A stretch of DNA of 64,000 nt from Paraconexibacter algicola (GTDB taxonomy: Bacteria > Actinomycetota > Thermoleophilia > Solirubrobacterales > Solirubrobacteraceae). Position 1 is the first letter of the stretch, and each line of letters begins with the position of its first letter. Under the pieces are notes generated by a model. That model ran no database searches and was not told where the DNA came from. It saw only the letters and a program-made list of their open reading frames with translations. Location: positions 248,001-312,000 of the forward strand of contig NZ_PYYB01000001.1 in NCBI RefSeq assembly GCF_003044185.1, written 5' to 3'. Both the position numbers and the translations under genes were made by a program. Of this stretch, positions 49,227-56,745 are shown piece by piece.

Positions 49227-50645
49227 TCAGCCGGGGCCGAGGTTCTCCACGGCGGGCGGCCGCCAGCGCCCGTCGAGCGCCTCGGGCGCGGGCCCGTAGA
49301 GCCGCAGGTTCAGGCGGAAGGTGCCGGGCGGCGAGGGCAGCCAGTTGACGTCGGGAGCCGTCGGTCGCGTCCGCGCGATCTCGATCACGACCGAGCCGTC
49401 GGGCCGGGTCCGCAGCGGCGGGTGGCTCGGGCCGATCGAGTAGAGGTCGTCGGGGTTGTCGACGAGGTAGCCGTCGGCGTCGTACATCGTCAGTGACCAG
49501 AAGAACCGCGCGGGCGGGATCCGGTCGGGCGTGAAGGTCAGCCGGTAGCGGTTGAGGCCCAGGAACGGGAGTCCGAGGCCGTCGGTGACGCCCGCGGGGT
49601 AGGTCGCCTCCTCGGGCGTGTTGGCGCCCAGGCCGAGCGCGGCGATCAGCGCGCGGTCGCGGTAGGCGGTGCCGAACGCCCCGGTGTTCGCGGGCGGCGT
49701 GTACCAGCCGTCGGTGCGCTGGGCGGCGAGCAGCGCGTCGAGCCGGGAGGTCGACGTCAGCGTGCGGGCCGACAGCTCGATGCCGGCGAAGAGCGCGGCG
49801 CGCGTGGCGGGGTCGAGCTTGGCCGCCTCGGGCGAGCGGCCCGGCCCGATGCCGTAGGGCGCGAGGCGACGCAGCAGCGGCCGGTCGCGGTCAGGCGGTG
49901 GGCTCTCCTCCATCGCGCGGTTGAGCGCGGCGACGAAGCCACCGCCGTCGGTCGGGGTGGGGAAGCTGCCCGGGTCGCCGGGGCGGCAGTCGGTCGCGAA
50001 GCGGCGCGCGGTGCCGTCCAGGCGCGACAGCCGGTAGCGCTGCATGAGCGCGAACGCCCGCGCCTGGTCGGCCCGGTCGGTGGCGAGCGTGCGTCCGATG
50101 ATCCACACGCGGCGGTGCGGGGAGGTGACGACGCGGGTGAACGTGCGGCGCCCGACCTTGCCGGGCTTCTGCGCCCAGCGGACGAGGATGCGCCCGGCCC
50201 GGCCCCCGTCCTCGCGCGTGCCGGGGGTCGCGATGACGTTCGTGTACGGATCGAGCATCGCGAAGCTGAAGTAGCGCGTGCCCATCGCGGGGTGGCGCAG
50301 GACGATCGGGCCCTTGCCGAGGTCGAGGTGCGCGATCGAGTAGAGCGTGTCGGTGTTCGGCGCGACGACGGTGCGGGCGGAGGCGTCGGCGAAGACCGGG
50401 ACGTTGGAGAACGCGTTGACGGGGGCGTTGCCGCGCTCGTCGGGGCAGCGGACGCTCGTCATCTCGCGGCGGACGCGCAGGAACTCCAGCAGCGGGAAGC
50501 CGTACTCGTGGGCGGCCTGTCCGACGGCGAGCGCGGCGACCGGGTTGGGCGCACCCTCGCGGTCGGCCTGCTGCGCCGGAGCGGTGGCGGCGGCCCCGAG
50601 CAGAACGGCGACCGCGGCGAGCGTCGCACCGATTCCCCGTGTCAT
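49227..50645 (-). CDS. Exported DUF1254/DUF1214-domain protein
   Basis: 472 residues with a signal peptide (about 1-24, ending APAQQ). The DUF1254 domain covers about 40-180 (VVAPNTDTLYSIAHLDLGKG, GTRYFSFAMLDPYTN). The C-terminal DUF1214 domain covers about 330-460 (YRDRALIAALGLGANTPEEA, RFFWSLTMYDADGYLVDNPD, IGPSHPPLRTRPDGSVVIEI, VNWLPSPPGTFRLNLRLYGP). The family is secreted and widespread in soil bacteria, and its function is not settled. TAGCGT lies 8 nt before the ATG. It converges with the HCCA-isomerase operon and is divergent from the crotonase at 50734. Confidence 0.9.
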   Translation of the reverse strand: MTRGIGATLAAVAVLLGAAATAPAQQADREGAPNPVAALAVGQAAHEYGFPLLEFLRVRREMTSVRCPDERGNAPVNAFSNVPVFADASARTVVAPNTDTLYSIAHLDLGKGPIVLRHPAMGTRYFSFAMLDPYTNVIATPGTREDGGRAGRILVRWAQKPGKVGRRTFTRVVTSPHRRVWIIGRTLATDRADQARAFALMQRYRLSRLDGTARRFATDCRPGDPGSFPTPTDGGGFVAALNRAMEESPPPDRDRPLLRRLAPYGIGPGRSPEAAKLDPATRAALFAGIELSARTLTSTSRLDALLAAQRTDGWYTPPANTGAFGTAYRDRALIAALGLGANTPEEATYPAGVTDGLGLPFLGLNRYRLTFTPDRIPPARFFWSLTMYDADGYLVDNPDDLYSIGPSHPPLRTRPDGSVVIEIARTRPTAPDVNWLPSPPGTFRLNLRLYGPAPEALDGRWRPPAVENLGPG

Positions 50646-50709
50646 GCCCCGAGACGCTAGCGGCCACGCGCGCACCGCGGCGCCACCGGACAGCCTCGGG
50701 CAGCTAGTC

Positions 50710-50724
50710 CGGACACACTGTAGG
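50710..50724 (+). promoter_or_regulatory. CGGAC-N5-GTCCG-type operator overlapping a promoter
   Basis: CGGACACACTGTAGG keeps the left half (CGGACA) and most of the spacer; the right half is GTAGG. The change creates TAGGAT (50721-50726), a -10-like hexamer 7 nt before the crotonase start, so operator and promoter share bases. Confidence 0.6.
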
Positions 50725-50733
50725 ATCGCGGCG

Positions 50734-51486
50734 ATGCCCGATCCCGTCGTCACGACGACCGTCCACGAGGGCGTCGCGTCGGTCACGCTGAACCGCCCCG
50801 ACGCGATGAACGCGATCACCGTCGCGCTCGCCCGCGAGCTCGAGGCCGCGCTGCGCGACGCCGCCGCAGGCGCCGACGTCATCGTCGTGCGGGGCGCCGG
50901 GGACCACTTCTGCGTCGGCGGCGACTACAAGGAGCTCACCCGCCTGCAGGCGCAGGGCCCCGCGGCGATGCGCGAGCTGTTCGAGGCGTTCGGCGCCGCG
51001 ACCGCGCTGATCGCCACCCTGCCGGTGCCGGTGATCGCCGCCGTCCAGGGCAACGCGATGGCCGGCGGCTTCGAGCTGCTGCAGGCGTGCGACATGGCGA
51101 TCGTCGCCGATGACGTGCGCCTGGCCGACAACCACGCGAACTTCGCGATGGTGCCCGGCGGGGGCGGCTCGCAGCGGCTGCCGCGGCTGATCGGCCGCCA
51201 GCGCGCGCTCGCCCACATCCTCACCGGCGCGCGGATCGGGGCGGCGGAGGCGGTCGCCCTCGGGCTCGCGCTGCGCGCCGTCCCCCGGGCCGAGCTCGAC
51301 GCCGCCGCGGGCGAGCTGGCCGCCACGCTCGCCGCGAAGGACCGCACCGCGCTCGCCCGCACCAAGGCGCTCGTGCACGAGGGCCTCGCGCTGCCGCTCG
51401 ACGAGGGCCTCGCGCTGGAGCGCCGCCGCGTCGTCGAGCACCTGACCTCCCCGGACGCGATGGACGCGTTCACCACGAAGGGATGA
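50734..51486 (+). CDS. Enoyl-CoA hydratase/isomerase family protein
   Basis: 250 residues. Crotonase elements are VASVTLNRPDAMNA, GAGDHFCVGGDYKE and VQGNAMAGGFELLQACD. The Glu equivalent to rat Glu144 is present (GGFEL), while the Glu164 position is occupied by His (LADNHANF), followed by VPGGGGSQRLPRLIG. It is the only crotonase in the window that keeps one of the hydratase acids, so it is the best candidate for hydration, though with a changed active site. It is first in a four-gene operon (crotonase, crotonase, SnoaL, SDR) under the operator at 50710-50724. Confidence 0.9.
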   Translation: MPDPVVTTTVHEGVASVTLNRPDAMNAITVALARELEAALRDAAAGADVIVVRGAGDHFCVGGDYKELTRLQAQGPAAMRELFEAFGAATALIATLPVPVIAAVQGNAMAGGFELLQACDMAIVADDVRLADNHANFAMVPGGGGSQRLPRLIGRQRALAHILTGARIGAAEAVALGLALRAVPRAELDAAAGELAATLAAKDRTALARTKALVHEGLALPLDEGLALERRRVVEHLTSPDAMDAFTTKG

Positions 51487-51490
51487 CCCG

Positions 51491-52279
51491 ATGACCGACG
51501 AGCCCCCCGTCCTGCTGGAGGTCCGCGACGGCGTCGCGCACCTCACGCTCAACCGCCCCGAGCAGTCCAACGCGCTGAACGCCACGCTGCTCGAGCAGCT
51601 GCTCGAGATCGTCGGCCGCCTGCGCGGCGACCGCGACGTGCGCGTCGTCCTGCTCACCGGCGCCGGCAAGAACTTCTGCGGCGGTGGCGACGTCGTCGAG
51701 TTCGCCTCCAAGGGCGAGCAGCTCCCCGACCATCTCGTCGTGCTCACCGAGCAGCTCGGTCGCATCGCCGCCGGGCTCGTCGGCCTCGACGTCCCGGTGA
51801 TCGCCGCGATCCAGGGCGCCGCGACCGGGGGCGGCGGCCTCGGGCTCGCCTGCGCCGCGGACATCGTCGTCGCGGGCGAGTCGGCCCGCTTCATGGTCGC
51901 GGCGACGCGGGTCGGCATGGCCCCCGACGCCGGGATGACGTTCACCCTCCCCCGCCTCGTGGGGCTGCGCGGCGCGCTCGACCTCGCGCTCACCAACCCG
52001 CTGCTGAGCGCCGCCGAGGCGAAGGAGCTGGGGCTCGTCGGGCGCGTCGTGCCCGACGACGCGCTCGCCGACGAGGCCCTGGCGCTCGCGACGAAGCTCG
52101 CGCGCGGCCCGCGCGACTCGCAGGCCGAGACGAAGCGACTGATGTGGGCCGGGGCGGGCGCCGCGTTCGGCGCGGTCCTCGACGACGAGGCGGCGACCGT
52201 CTCGCGGCTGTCCGGGAGCGCCGACGCCCGCGAGGGCCTCGCCGCGGTGATCGAGCGTCGCCGCCCGGAGTTCTCGTGA
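51491..52279 (+). CDS. Crotonase-fold enzyme, isomerase-type
   Basis: 262 residues. VAHLTLNRPEQSNAL, GAGKNFCGGGDVVEF and IQGAATGGGGLGLACA define the crotonase fold. Both hydratase Glu positions are replaced (GGLGL and FMVAA), and Asp is found in VGMAPDAGMTFTLPRLVG, the position used by PaaG-type isomerases. It starts 4 bases after the preceding crotonase stop and overlaps the SnoaL-like gene by GTGA, so it is translated in the same operon. It may move a double bond before or after the step of the first crotonase. Confidence 0.88.
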   Translation: MTDEPPVLLEVRDGVAHLTLNRPEQSNALNATLLEQLLEIVGRLRGDRDVRVVLLTGAGKNFCGGGDVVEFASKGEQLPDHLVVLTEQLGRIAAGLVGLDVPVIAAIQGAATGGGGLGLACAADIVVAGESARFMVAATRVGMAPDAGMTFTLPRLVGLRGALDLALTNPLLSAAEAKELGLVGRVVPDDALADEALALATKLARGPRDSQAETKRLMWAGAGAAFGAVLDDEAATVSRLSGSADAREGLAAVIERRRPEFS

Positions 52280-52692
52280 GCGGCGTGCCGGACCTCGCGG
52301 CGTGGGGCCGCGCCTGGAGCGCCGACGAGCCCGACGCCCTGCTCGCCCTCTACGCCCCGGACGCGGTCTACACCGACGTCGGCTCCGATCTCGTCTTCCA
52401 CGGCCACGACGAGCTGCGCGCGTTCTTCGCGTTCATGCTGCGGTTCTCGCCCGACGGGCTGATCGAGTTCCACGAGGCCTACGGCGACGATCGCGGCTTC
52501 GCGTCGCGGTGGACCTGGTCGGGCACGGCGGCCGGGAAGCTCAAGGTCCGCGACCGCGTCTACCCCGCGACGGGCCGGCGGTTCTCCGTCCCGGGCGTCG
52601 CGTACTGCACGACCACCCCCGACGGCCTGCTGGCGACCCACGCCGACTACTGGGACATGCACGCCGTCCTGCACCAGCTGGAGCTGACATGA
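52276..52692 (+). CDS. SnoaL/NTF2-like protein
   Basis: 138 residues of the NTF2-like alpha+beta barrel: the N-terminal helix with WGRAWSADEPDALLALYAPD, then YTDVGSDLVFHGHDELRAF and the curved sheet FASRWTWSGTAAG, YCTTTPDGLLATHADYWDM. Such proteins act as small isomerases, hydratases or cyclases, or bind ligands; an Asp and a Tyr in ADYWDM line the pocket of several homologues. It is translationally coupled to the crotonase before it and the SDR after it (GTGA and ATGA overlaps), so it probably works on the same ketone or ring intermediate. Confidence 0.85.
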   Translation: MSGVPDLAAWGRAWSADEPDALLALYAPDAVYTDVGSDLVFHGHDELRAFFAFMLRFSPDGLIEFHEAYGDDRGFASRWTWSGTAAGKLKVRDRVYPATGRRFSVPGVAYCTTTPDGLLATHADYWDMHAVLHQLELT

Positions 52693-53438
52693 CGACGCCC
52701 CGACGCTTCGACGGCCGCCGCGCCCTGGTCACCGGGGGTAGCCGCGGCATCGGCGAGGGGATCGCCCGCCGCCTGGCGGCCGAGGGCGCGCACGTGATCG
52801 TCGCCGGTCGCTCGCTGGGCCCCGCGCAGGAGGTCGCCGGGGAGATCGGCGGCAGCGCCGTGCAGATGGACATCTCCGACGCGGAGGCGACGATGGCCGC
52901 GGTCGCGGCGCTCGGCCCGCTCGACGTCCTCGTCAACAACGCGGGCTTCGACGACTTCGCGTACTTCACCGACACGGCCCCGCAGCAGTGGCGGGCGCTG
53001 CTGGGCACGAACCTGGAGGGCATGTTCGCCTGCACGCACGCGGCGCTGCCCGCGATGCAGCAGGCCGGCTACGGGCGGATCCTCAACATCGGCTCGGAGG
53101 CGGGTCGGATCGGCTCCAAGGGCAACGCGGTCTACGCGACGACGAAGGCCGGGATCATCGGCTTCAGCAAGTCGATCGCGCGCGAGAACGCCCGCTACGG
53201 CATCACCTGCAACACGCTGGCGGTCGGGCCGATCGACACGCCGCTGACCGACGCGGCCCGCGCGGTCCCGGTGCACGGCGAGAAGATGGTGCAGGCGATG
53301 AAGGACGGCACGCTGCTGCGACGCCTCGGGACGACCGAGGAGGTCGGGGCGGCGGCGGCGTTCCTGTGCGCCGAGGAGGCGTCGTTCGTGACCGCGGAGT
53401 GCCTCGGGGTCAGCGGCGGGATGGGGATCAGCGCCTGA
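52689..53438 (+). CDS. Short-chain dehydrogenase/reductase (FabG-like)
   Basis: 249 residues. The cofactor motif is VTGGSRGIGEGIARRL, with NNAG at about residue 80. The catalytic Ser lies in NIGSEAGRIG and the Tyr and Lys in YATTKAGII. The Arg in AGRSLGP after the second strand suggests NADP preference. The C-terminal VTAECLGVSGGMG is standard for classical SDRs. As the last gene of the operon, it may oxidise or reduce a 3-hydroxy/3-keto acyl-CoA or ring alcohol. Its stop overlaps a short hairpin. Confidence 0.92.
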   Translation: MTTPRRFDGRRALVTGGSRGIGEGIARRLAAEGAHVIVAGRSLGPAQEVAGEIGGSAVQMDISDAEATMAAVAALGPLDVLVNNAGFDDFAYFTDTAPQQWRALLGTNLEGMFACTHAALPAMQQAGYGRILNIGSEAGRIGSKGNAVYATTKAGIIGFSKSIARENARYGITCNTLAVGPIDTPLTDAARAVPVHGEKMVQAMKDGTLLRRLGTTEEVGAAAAFLCAEEASFVTAECLGVSGGMGISA

Positions 53439-53456
53439 GCGCGCCCCGCGCGCTCA
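53436..53456. terminator. Short perfect hairpin containing both convergent stop codons
   Basis: TGAGCGCG-N5-CGCGCTCA, an 8-bp stem with a 5-base loop, contains the stop of the SDR gene (first three bases) and, on the other strand, the stop of the PGPGW gene (last three bases). It lacks a T-run but is perfectly symmetric for the two convergent genes. Confidence 0.45.
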
Positions 53457-53858
53457 CAGCCCGACGGCGTCGCGGCCCTTGTCGACGAGGTCGTAGCTGA
53501 GGACGGCCCAGACGACGACGCCGGCGAGCACGATGCCGCCGACGGAGGTGACGCCGGCCACGACCGGGCGGCGCTTGGCCTCCTCCCAGGCCGCCTGGCC
53601 CTTCTCCTGGAACTCGTCGAAGATCTTCTCGGCGAAGCGGAACTCCCACGACCAGATCCACAGGCCGAGCAGCATCGGCGGGATCGTCAGCGGTCCGGGC
53701 AGCACGACGAGCGCCAGCCCGAGCGCGATGCAGAGCAGCCCGGCGACGAAGACGCCGACGAGGTAGGCGTGCCGCGTCGCGGGGTTCTCGCGCAGCCGGC
53801 CGCGCCATCCGCCGGGGCGGGTGCGGGCGTGGTCGAGTCCGGGTTCCTCTCCGTGCAT
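53454..53858 (-). CDS. PGPGW-type small membrane protein (TIGR02611-like)
   Basis: 134 residues. Two hydrophobic hairpins lie at about 33-72 and 100-120. Between the first helices is the motif VVLPGPLTIPPMLLGLWIWSW, a variant of the PGPG signature of the TIGR02611/PGPGW family. It is followed by an amphipathic, charged stretch (RFAEKIFDEFQEKGQAAWEE). The function of the family is unknown. The gene is separated by 4 bases from the upstream MBL-fold gene, which is read in the same direction. Confidence 0.8.
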   Translation of the reverse strand: MHGEEPGLDHARTRPGGWRGRLRENPATRHAYLVGVFVAGLLCIALGLALVVLPGPLTIPPMLLGLWIWSWEFRFAEKIFDEFQEKGQAAWEEAKRRPVVAGVTSVGGIVLAGVVVWAVLSYDLVDKGRDAVGL

Positions 53859-53862
53859 CGTC

Positions 53863-54900
53863 TCAAGCCTGACGGAAGCGGATGACGTGCTGCGAGCGAT
53901 CCTCGACGATGCGGCCGTCGGCGAGGAGCAGGTCGAGGTGTCCGAGGACCTCCGACAGCGTCAGGAACGCCTGCGTGATCGCGACCTCGCCCCACTTCGC
54001 GGTCGCGATCTCGTGCGCGCTCATCGGGCCGTCGGTGAGGATCGCGTGGAAGTCGTCGGCGCGCCGCTCGTGCGCGCGCAGCCGCTCGTCGACGAGCGCC
54101 GGGTGGTCGACGACGGGGCCGCCGTGACCGCCGAGGGCGAGCGCGAGGTCCTGCTCGCGCGTGGCGCGCAGCGACTCCCGGTACTGCAGGAGCGGGGTCG
54201 GGCGCGGCCGGGCGCCCTCCCACGGGCCGAACGGCAGGCCCATCGGCCGGGCGATGAGCGCGTTGGAGGAGATGTCCTTGAGCAGGTGGTCGCCCGCGAT
54301 GAGGATCCGCGACGACGGCTCGAGGAGGGTCGTGTCCGACGGCGAGTGGCCGGGCCGCCACGCCACCTCGAACGCGCGCCCGGCGAGTGTCACGGTCTCG
54401 CCCGCGCGGACGGTGCGGTCGACGCGGGCGGGGGCGCCCCAGCCGCGCACGAGCGCGGCGACGGCGTGCAGCGCCTCGGCGACGTGCGCCTCGACGCCGT
54501 GGCGCGACATGAGCAGGAAGGCGTCGTCGTCGTCCTGCTGGGCGAAGGCGTTCCAGTCGGCGAGGACGGGCTCGAGCAGGTCGAGGCAGACGATCTCCGC
54601 CCCGGCGCGGCGCGCGACCTCGCCGGCGAGGCCGATGTGGTCGATGTGCTGGTGGGTGACGAAGACGACGTCGAGGTCGGTGATCGCCCAGCCGTGCGTG
54701 GCGAGCCCCTGCTCGAGGCCGCTGAGCGCGGTGGCGGAGTTCGGTCCGGCGTCGACGAGCGCGAGCCCGTCGCCCTCGATCACGTAGGTGTTGACGTCCC
54801 CGATCGCGAACGGCGTGGGGACGGGGATCCGGTGCAGCCCCGCCTCGGCGGCGGTCTGCAGCGCGGCGTGCGCGTCGTCGTCCAGGGCCGGGGCGCTCAT
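53863..54900 (-). CDS. MBL-fold metallohydrolase
   Basis: 345 residues. The metal motif is VTHQHIDHIGLAGEVA (HxHxDH), with further ligands in RPGHSPSDTTLLEPS and LIAGDHLLKDISSNALI. A C-terminal winged part (about 240-335, VDERLRAHERRADDFHAILT; KWGEVAITQAFLTLSEVLGHLDLLLADG) resembles the LACTB2-type winged-helix end that binds acyl groups or nucleic acid. It lies 9 bases downstream of a TetR gene on the same strand, so the two are co-transcribed. A hydrolase for a CoA thioester or lactone of the same pathway is plausible. Confidence 0.9.
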   Translation of the reverse strand: MSAPALDDDAHAALQTAAEAGLHRIPVPTPFAIGDVNTYVIEGDGLALVDAGPNSATALSGLEQGLATHGWAITDLDVVFVTHQHIDHIGLAGEVARRAGAEIVCLDLLEPVLADWNAFAQQDDDDAFLLMSRHGVEAHVAEALHAVAALVRGWGAPARVDRTVRAGETVTLAGRAFEVAWRPGHSPSDTTLLEPSSRILIAGDHLLKDISSNALIARPMGLPFGPWEGARPRPTPLLQYRESLRATREQDLALALGGHGGPVVDHPALVDERLRAHERRADDFHAILTDGPMSAHEIATAKWGEVAITQAFLTLSEVLGHLDLLLADGRIVEDRSQHVIRFRQA

Positions 54901-54909
54901 GGAGGCAGT

Positions 54910-55512
54910 CTAGGTGGGGTCGGGGATCGCCAGCGTGGCGGTGAGCACGTGGGTCAGCGCGTCGGCGAGCGCCGCCGGGTCCGCGTCCGGCGGGGCGGTC
55001 GCGACGGTGCGCTCGGTCATCCAGGCCAGGGCGGCGCCGGTCTCGGCGGCGGGCGGCCCGTCCGGGATGGCGCCCGCGGTCCGTCCGGCCCGGACGAACC
55101 GCGCGATCGCGCGGGCGTAGTCCTGGACCGCGCTGGTGTAGGCGGCGGCGAGCGACGGCTCGGTGGTGGCCGCGTCGGCGGTGGCGCGCAGGACCGCGCG
55201 CTCACCGGTGTAGGCCTGCAGCAGCGCGGCCATCGACGCGCGGACGTCGGCACGGGTCGCCTGCGCGCCGCGGGCCAGCCACGAGCGCTGGGCGGCGTAG
55301 AGGCGGTGGAGCGTGTCGGCGCTGAGCGCGTGCAGCATCGCCGGGCGGTCCTCGAAGTACTTGTAGAACGTCGAGCGGGAGATGCCCGCGTGGGTGCAGA
55401 GCCGCCCGACGCTGAGATCGCCGGCGGGCGTCCCGTCGGCGGTGAGCGCGACGAGGGCCTCGCGCAGCAGCGCCCGGACCTCGTCCTCCCCGTATGCCTT
55501 GCCCTGTCCCAT
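54910..55512 (-). CDS. TetR-family regulator, candidate for the CGGAC-N5-GTCCG regulon
   Basis: 200 residues. The HTH reads LSVGRLCTHAGISRSTFYKYFED (recognition helix around ISRSTFYKYF) and the ligand domain is all-helical. Both the HTH and the following RPAMLHALSADTLHRLYAAQ are close to the TetR protein at 58519-59145, so the two regulators are paralogues. It is divergent from the acyl-CoA dehydrogenase at 55567, and the shared gap contains an operator of the CGGAC-N5-GTCCG family. The MBL gene follows in the same direction. Confidence 0.9.
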   Translation of the reverse strand: MGQGKAYGEDEVRALLREALVALTADGTPAGDLSVGRLCTHAGISRSTFYKYFEDRPAMLHALSADTLHRLYAAQRSWLARGAQATRADVRASMAALLQAYTGERAVLRATADAATTEPSLAAAYTSAVQDYARAIARFVRAGRTAGAIPDGPPAAETGAALAWMTERTVATAPPDADPAALADALTHVLTATLAIPDPT

Positions 55513-55543
55513 CCGGGCGCATCGTCGCAGGTCGACACAACTT

Positions 55544-55558
55544 CGGACAGCCTGTACG
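55544..55558 (+). promoter_or_regulatory. CGGAC-N5-GTCCG-type operator at the acyl-CoA dehydrogenase promoter
   Basis: CGGACAGCCTGTACG keeps the left half exactly; the right half is GTACG. That change creates TACGAT (55555-55560), the -10-like hexamer 6 nt before the ATG. The site matches the one in front of the second TetR gene (59154-59168, opposite strand) at all 15 positions. Confidence 0.7.
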
Positions 55559-55566
55559 ATGTTGCC

Positions 55567-56733
55567 ATGTCCACCGTCGCCCCCACCCCCACCGGCATCT
55601 TCACCGAGGATCACGCCGCCCTGCGCGAGTCGATCCGGTCCTTCATGGACCGCGAGGTCGTCCCCCACGTCGAGGCGTGGGAGGAGACGACGTTCCCCGA
55701 CGCGATCGTCCGCCGCATGGGCGAGCTCGGCTTCCTCGGCCTGTCGATGCCCGAGGAGTACGGCGGCCAGGGCGGCGACTACTTCTGCAACCTCGTGCTC
55801 GCCGAGGAGGTCGCGCGGGCGGGCAGCGGCGGGTTCCTCATGGGCCTCTCGGTCCACACGGACATGGTCATGCCCCCGCTGCTGGAGTTCGGCACCGAGG
55901 AGCAGAAGCGCGAGTACCTGCCGCGCGGCATCGCCGGGGAGAGCATCTACGCCCTCGGGATCACCGAGCCCGACGCGGGCTCCGACGTCGCCTCGATCAA
56001 GACGCGGGCGGTGTACGACCCGGCCACCGACGAGTACGTCATCAACGGCTCGAAGACCTACATCACCAACGGGCACCGCGCCGACATGATCTGCCTGGTC
56101 ACGAAGACCGACCCGGACGCCGGCTACGCGGGCTTCACCCTCTTCCTCGTCCCGATGGACGCCCCGGGGGTCATCCGCGAGCAGAAGCTGCAGAAGATGG
56201 GCATGCACGCCTCCGACACGGCGCTGCTCGCCTTCCAGGACGTGCGCGTCCCCGCCAGCGCGATCCTCGGCGAGAAGGGCAAGGGCTTCCAGCACATCAT
56301 GTGGGAGCTGCAGGCCGAGCGCTGCATCGCCGCCGCCGGCTGCCTCGCCTACGCCCAGTACGCCTTCGACGCGACCCTGGAGTACGCGAAGGAGCGCCGC
56401 ACCTTCGGCCAGCAGCTCGGCACCCACCAGGCGATCCGCCACAAGTTCGCGCAGATGGCGACGGAGCTCGAGGCCACCCGCAAGCTCATCTACGCCACGG
56501 CCGCCGACTACGCGGCCGGCGCGTACAACGTCCGCGAGATCTCGATGGCCAAGCTCAAGGCCACGCAGGTCGCCTGGGAGGTCGCCGACCAGTGCGTGCA
56601 GATCCACGGCGGCGCCGGCTACATGAAGGAGTACCCGGTCGAGCGCGTCATGCGCGACATCCGGCTCTACCGCATCGGCGCCGGCGCCGACGAGATCATG
56701 CTCGACGTGATCGGCAAGAGCTACGGGCTGTAG
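55567..56733 (+). CDS. Acyl-CoA dehydrogenase (LCAD/IVD-like Glu position)
   Basis: 388 residues with the three-domain acyl-CoA dehydrogenase fold: the N-terminal helical part (FTEDHAALRESIRSFMDREV), middle beta domain (YALGITEPDAGSDVASIKT, YITNGHRADMICLVTKT) and C-terminal helices (ERRTFGQQLGTHQAIRHKFA, IHGGAGYMKEYPVERVMRDI). The usual EGT near the C terminus is replaced by IGAGADE. A Glu in LQAERCIAAAG falls where LCAD and isovaleryl-CoA dehydrogenase keep their catalytic base, so the enzyme should act on longer or branched acyl-CoA. It converges with the acyl-CoA ligase gene. Confidence 0.93.
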   Translation: MSTVAPTPTGIFTEDHAALRESIRSFMDREVVPHVEAWEETTFPDAIVRRMGELGFLGLSMPEEYGGQGGDYFCNLVLAEEVARAGSGGFLMGLSVHTDMVMPPLLEFGTEEQKREYLPRGIAGESIYALGITEPDAGSDVASIKTRAVYDPATDEYVINGSKTYITNGHRADMICLVTKTDPDAGYAGFTLFLVPMDAPGVIREQKLQKMGMHASDTALLAFQDVRVPASAILGEKGKGFQHIMWELQAERCIAAAGCLAYAQYAFDATLEYAKERRTFGQQLGTHQAIRHKFAQMATELEATRKLIYATAADYAAGAYNVREISMAKLKATQVAWEVADQCVQIHGGAGYMKEYPVERVMRDIRLYRIGAGADEIMLDVIGKSYGL

Positions 56734-56745
56734 GCCGCCCGGCGC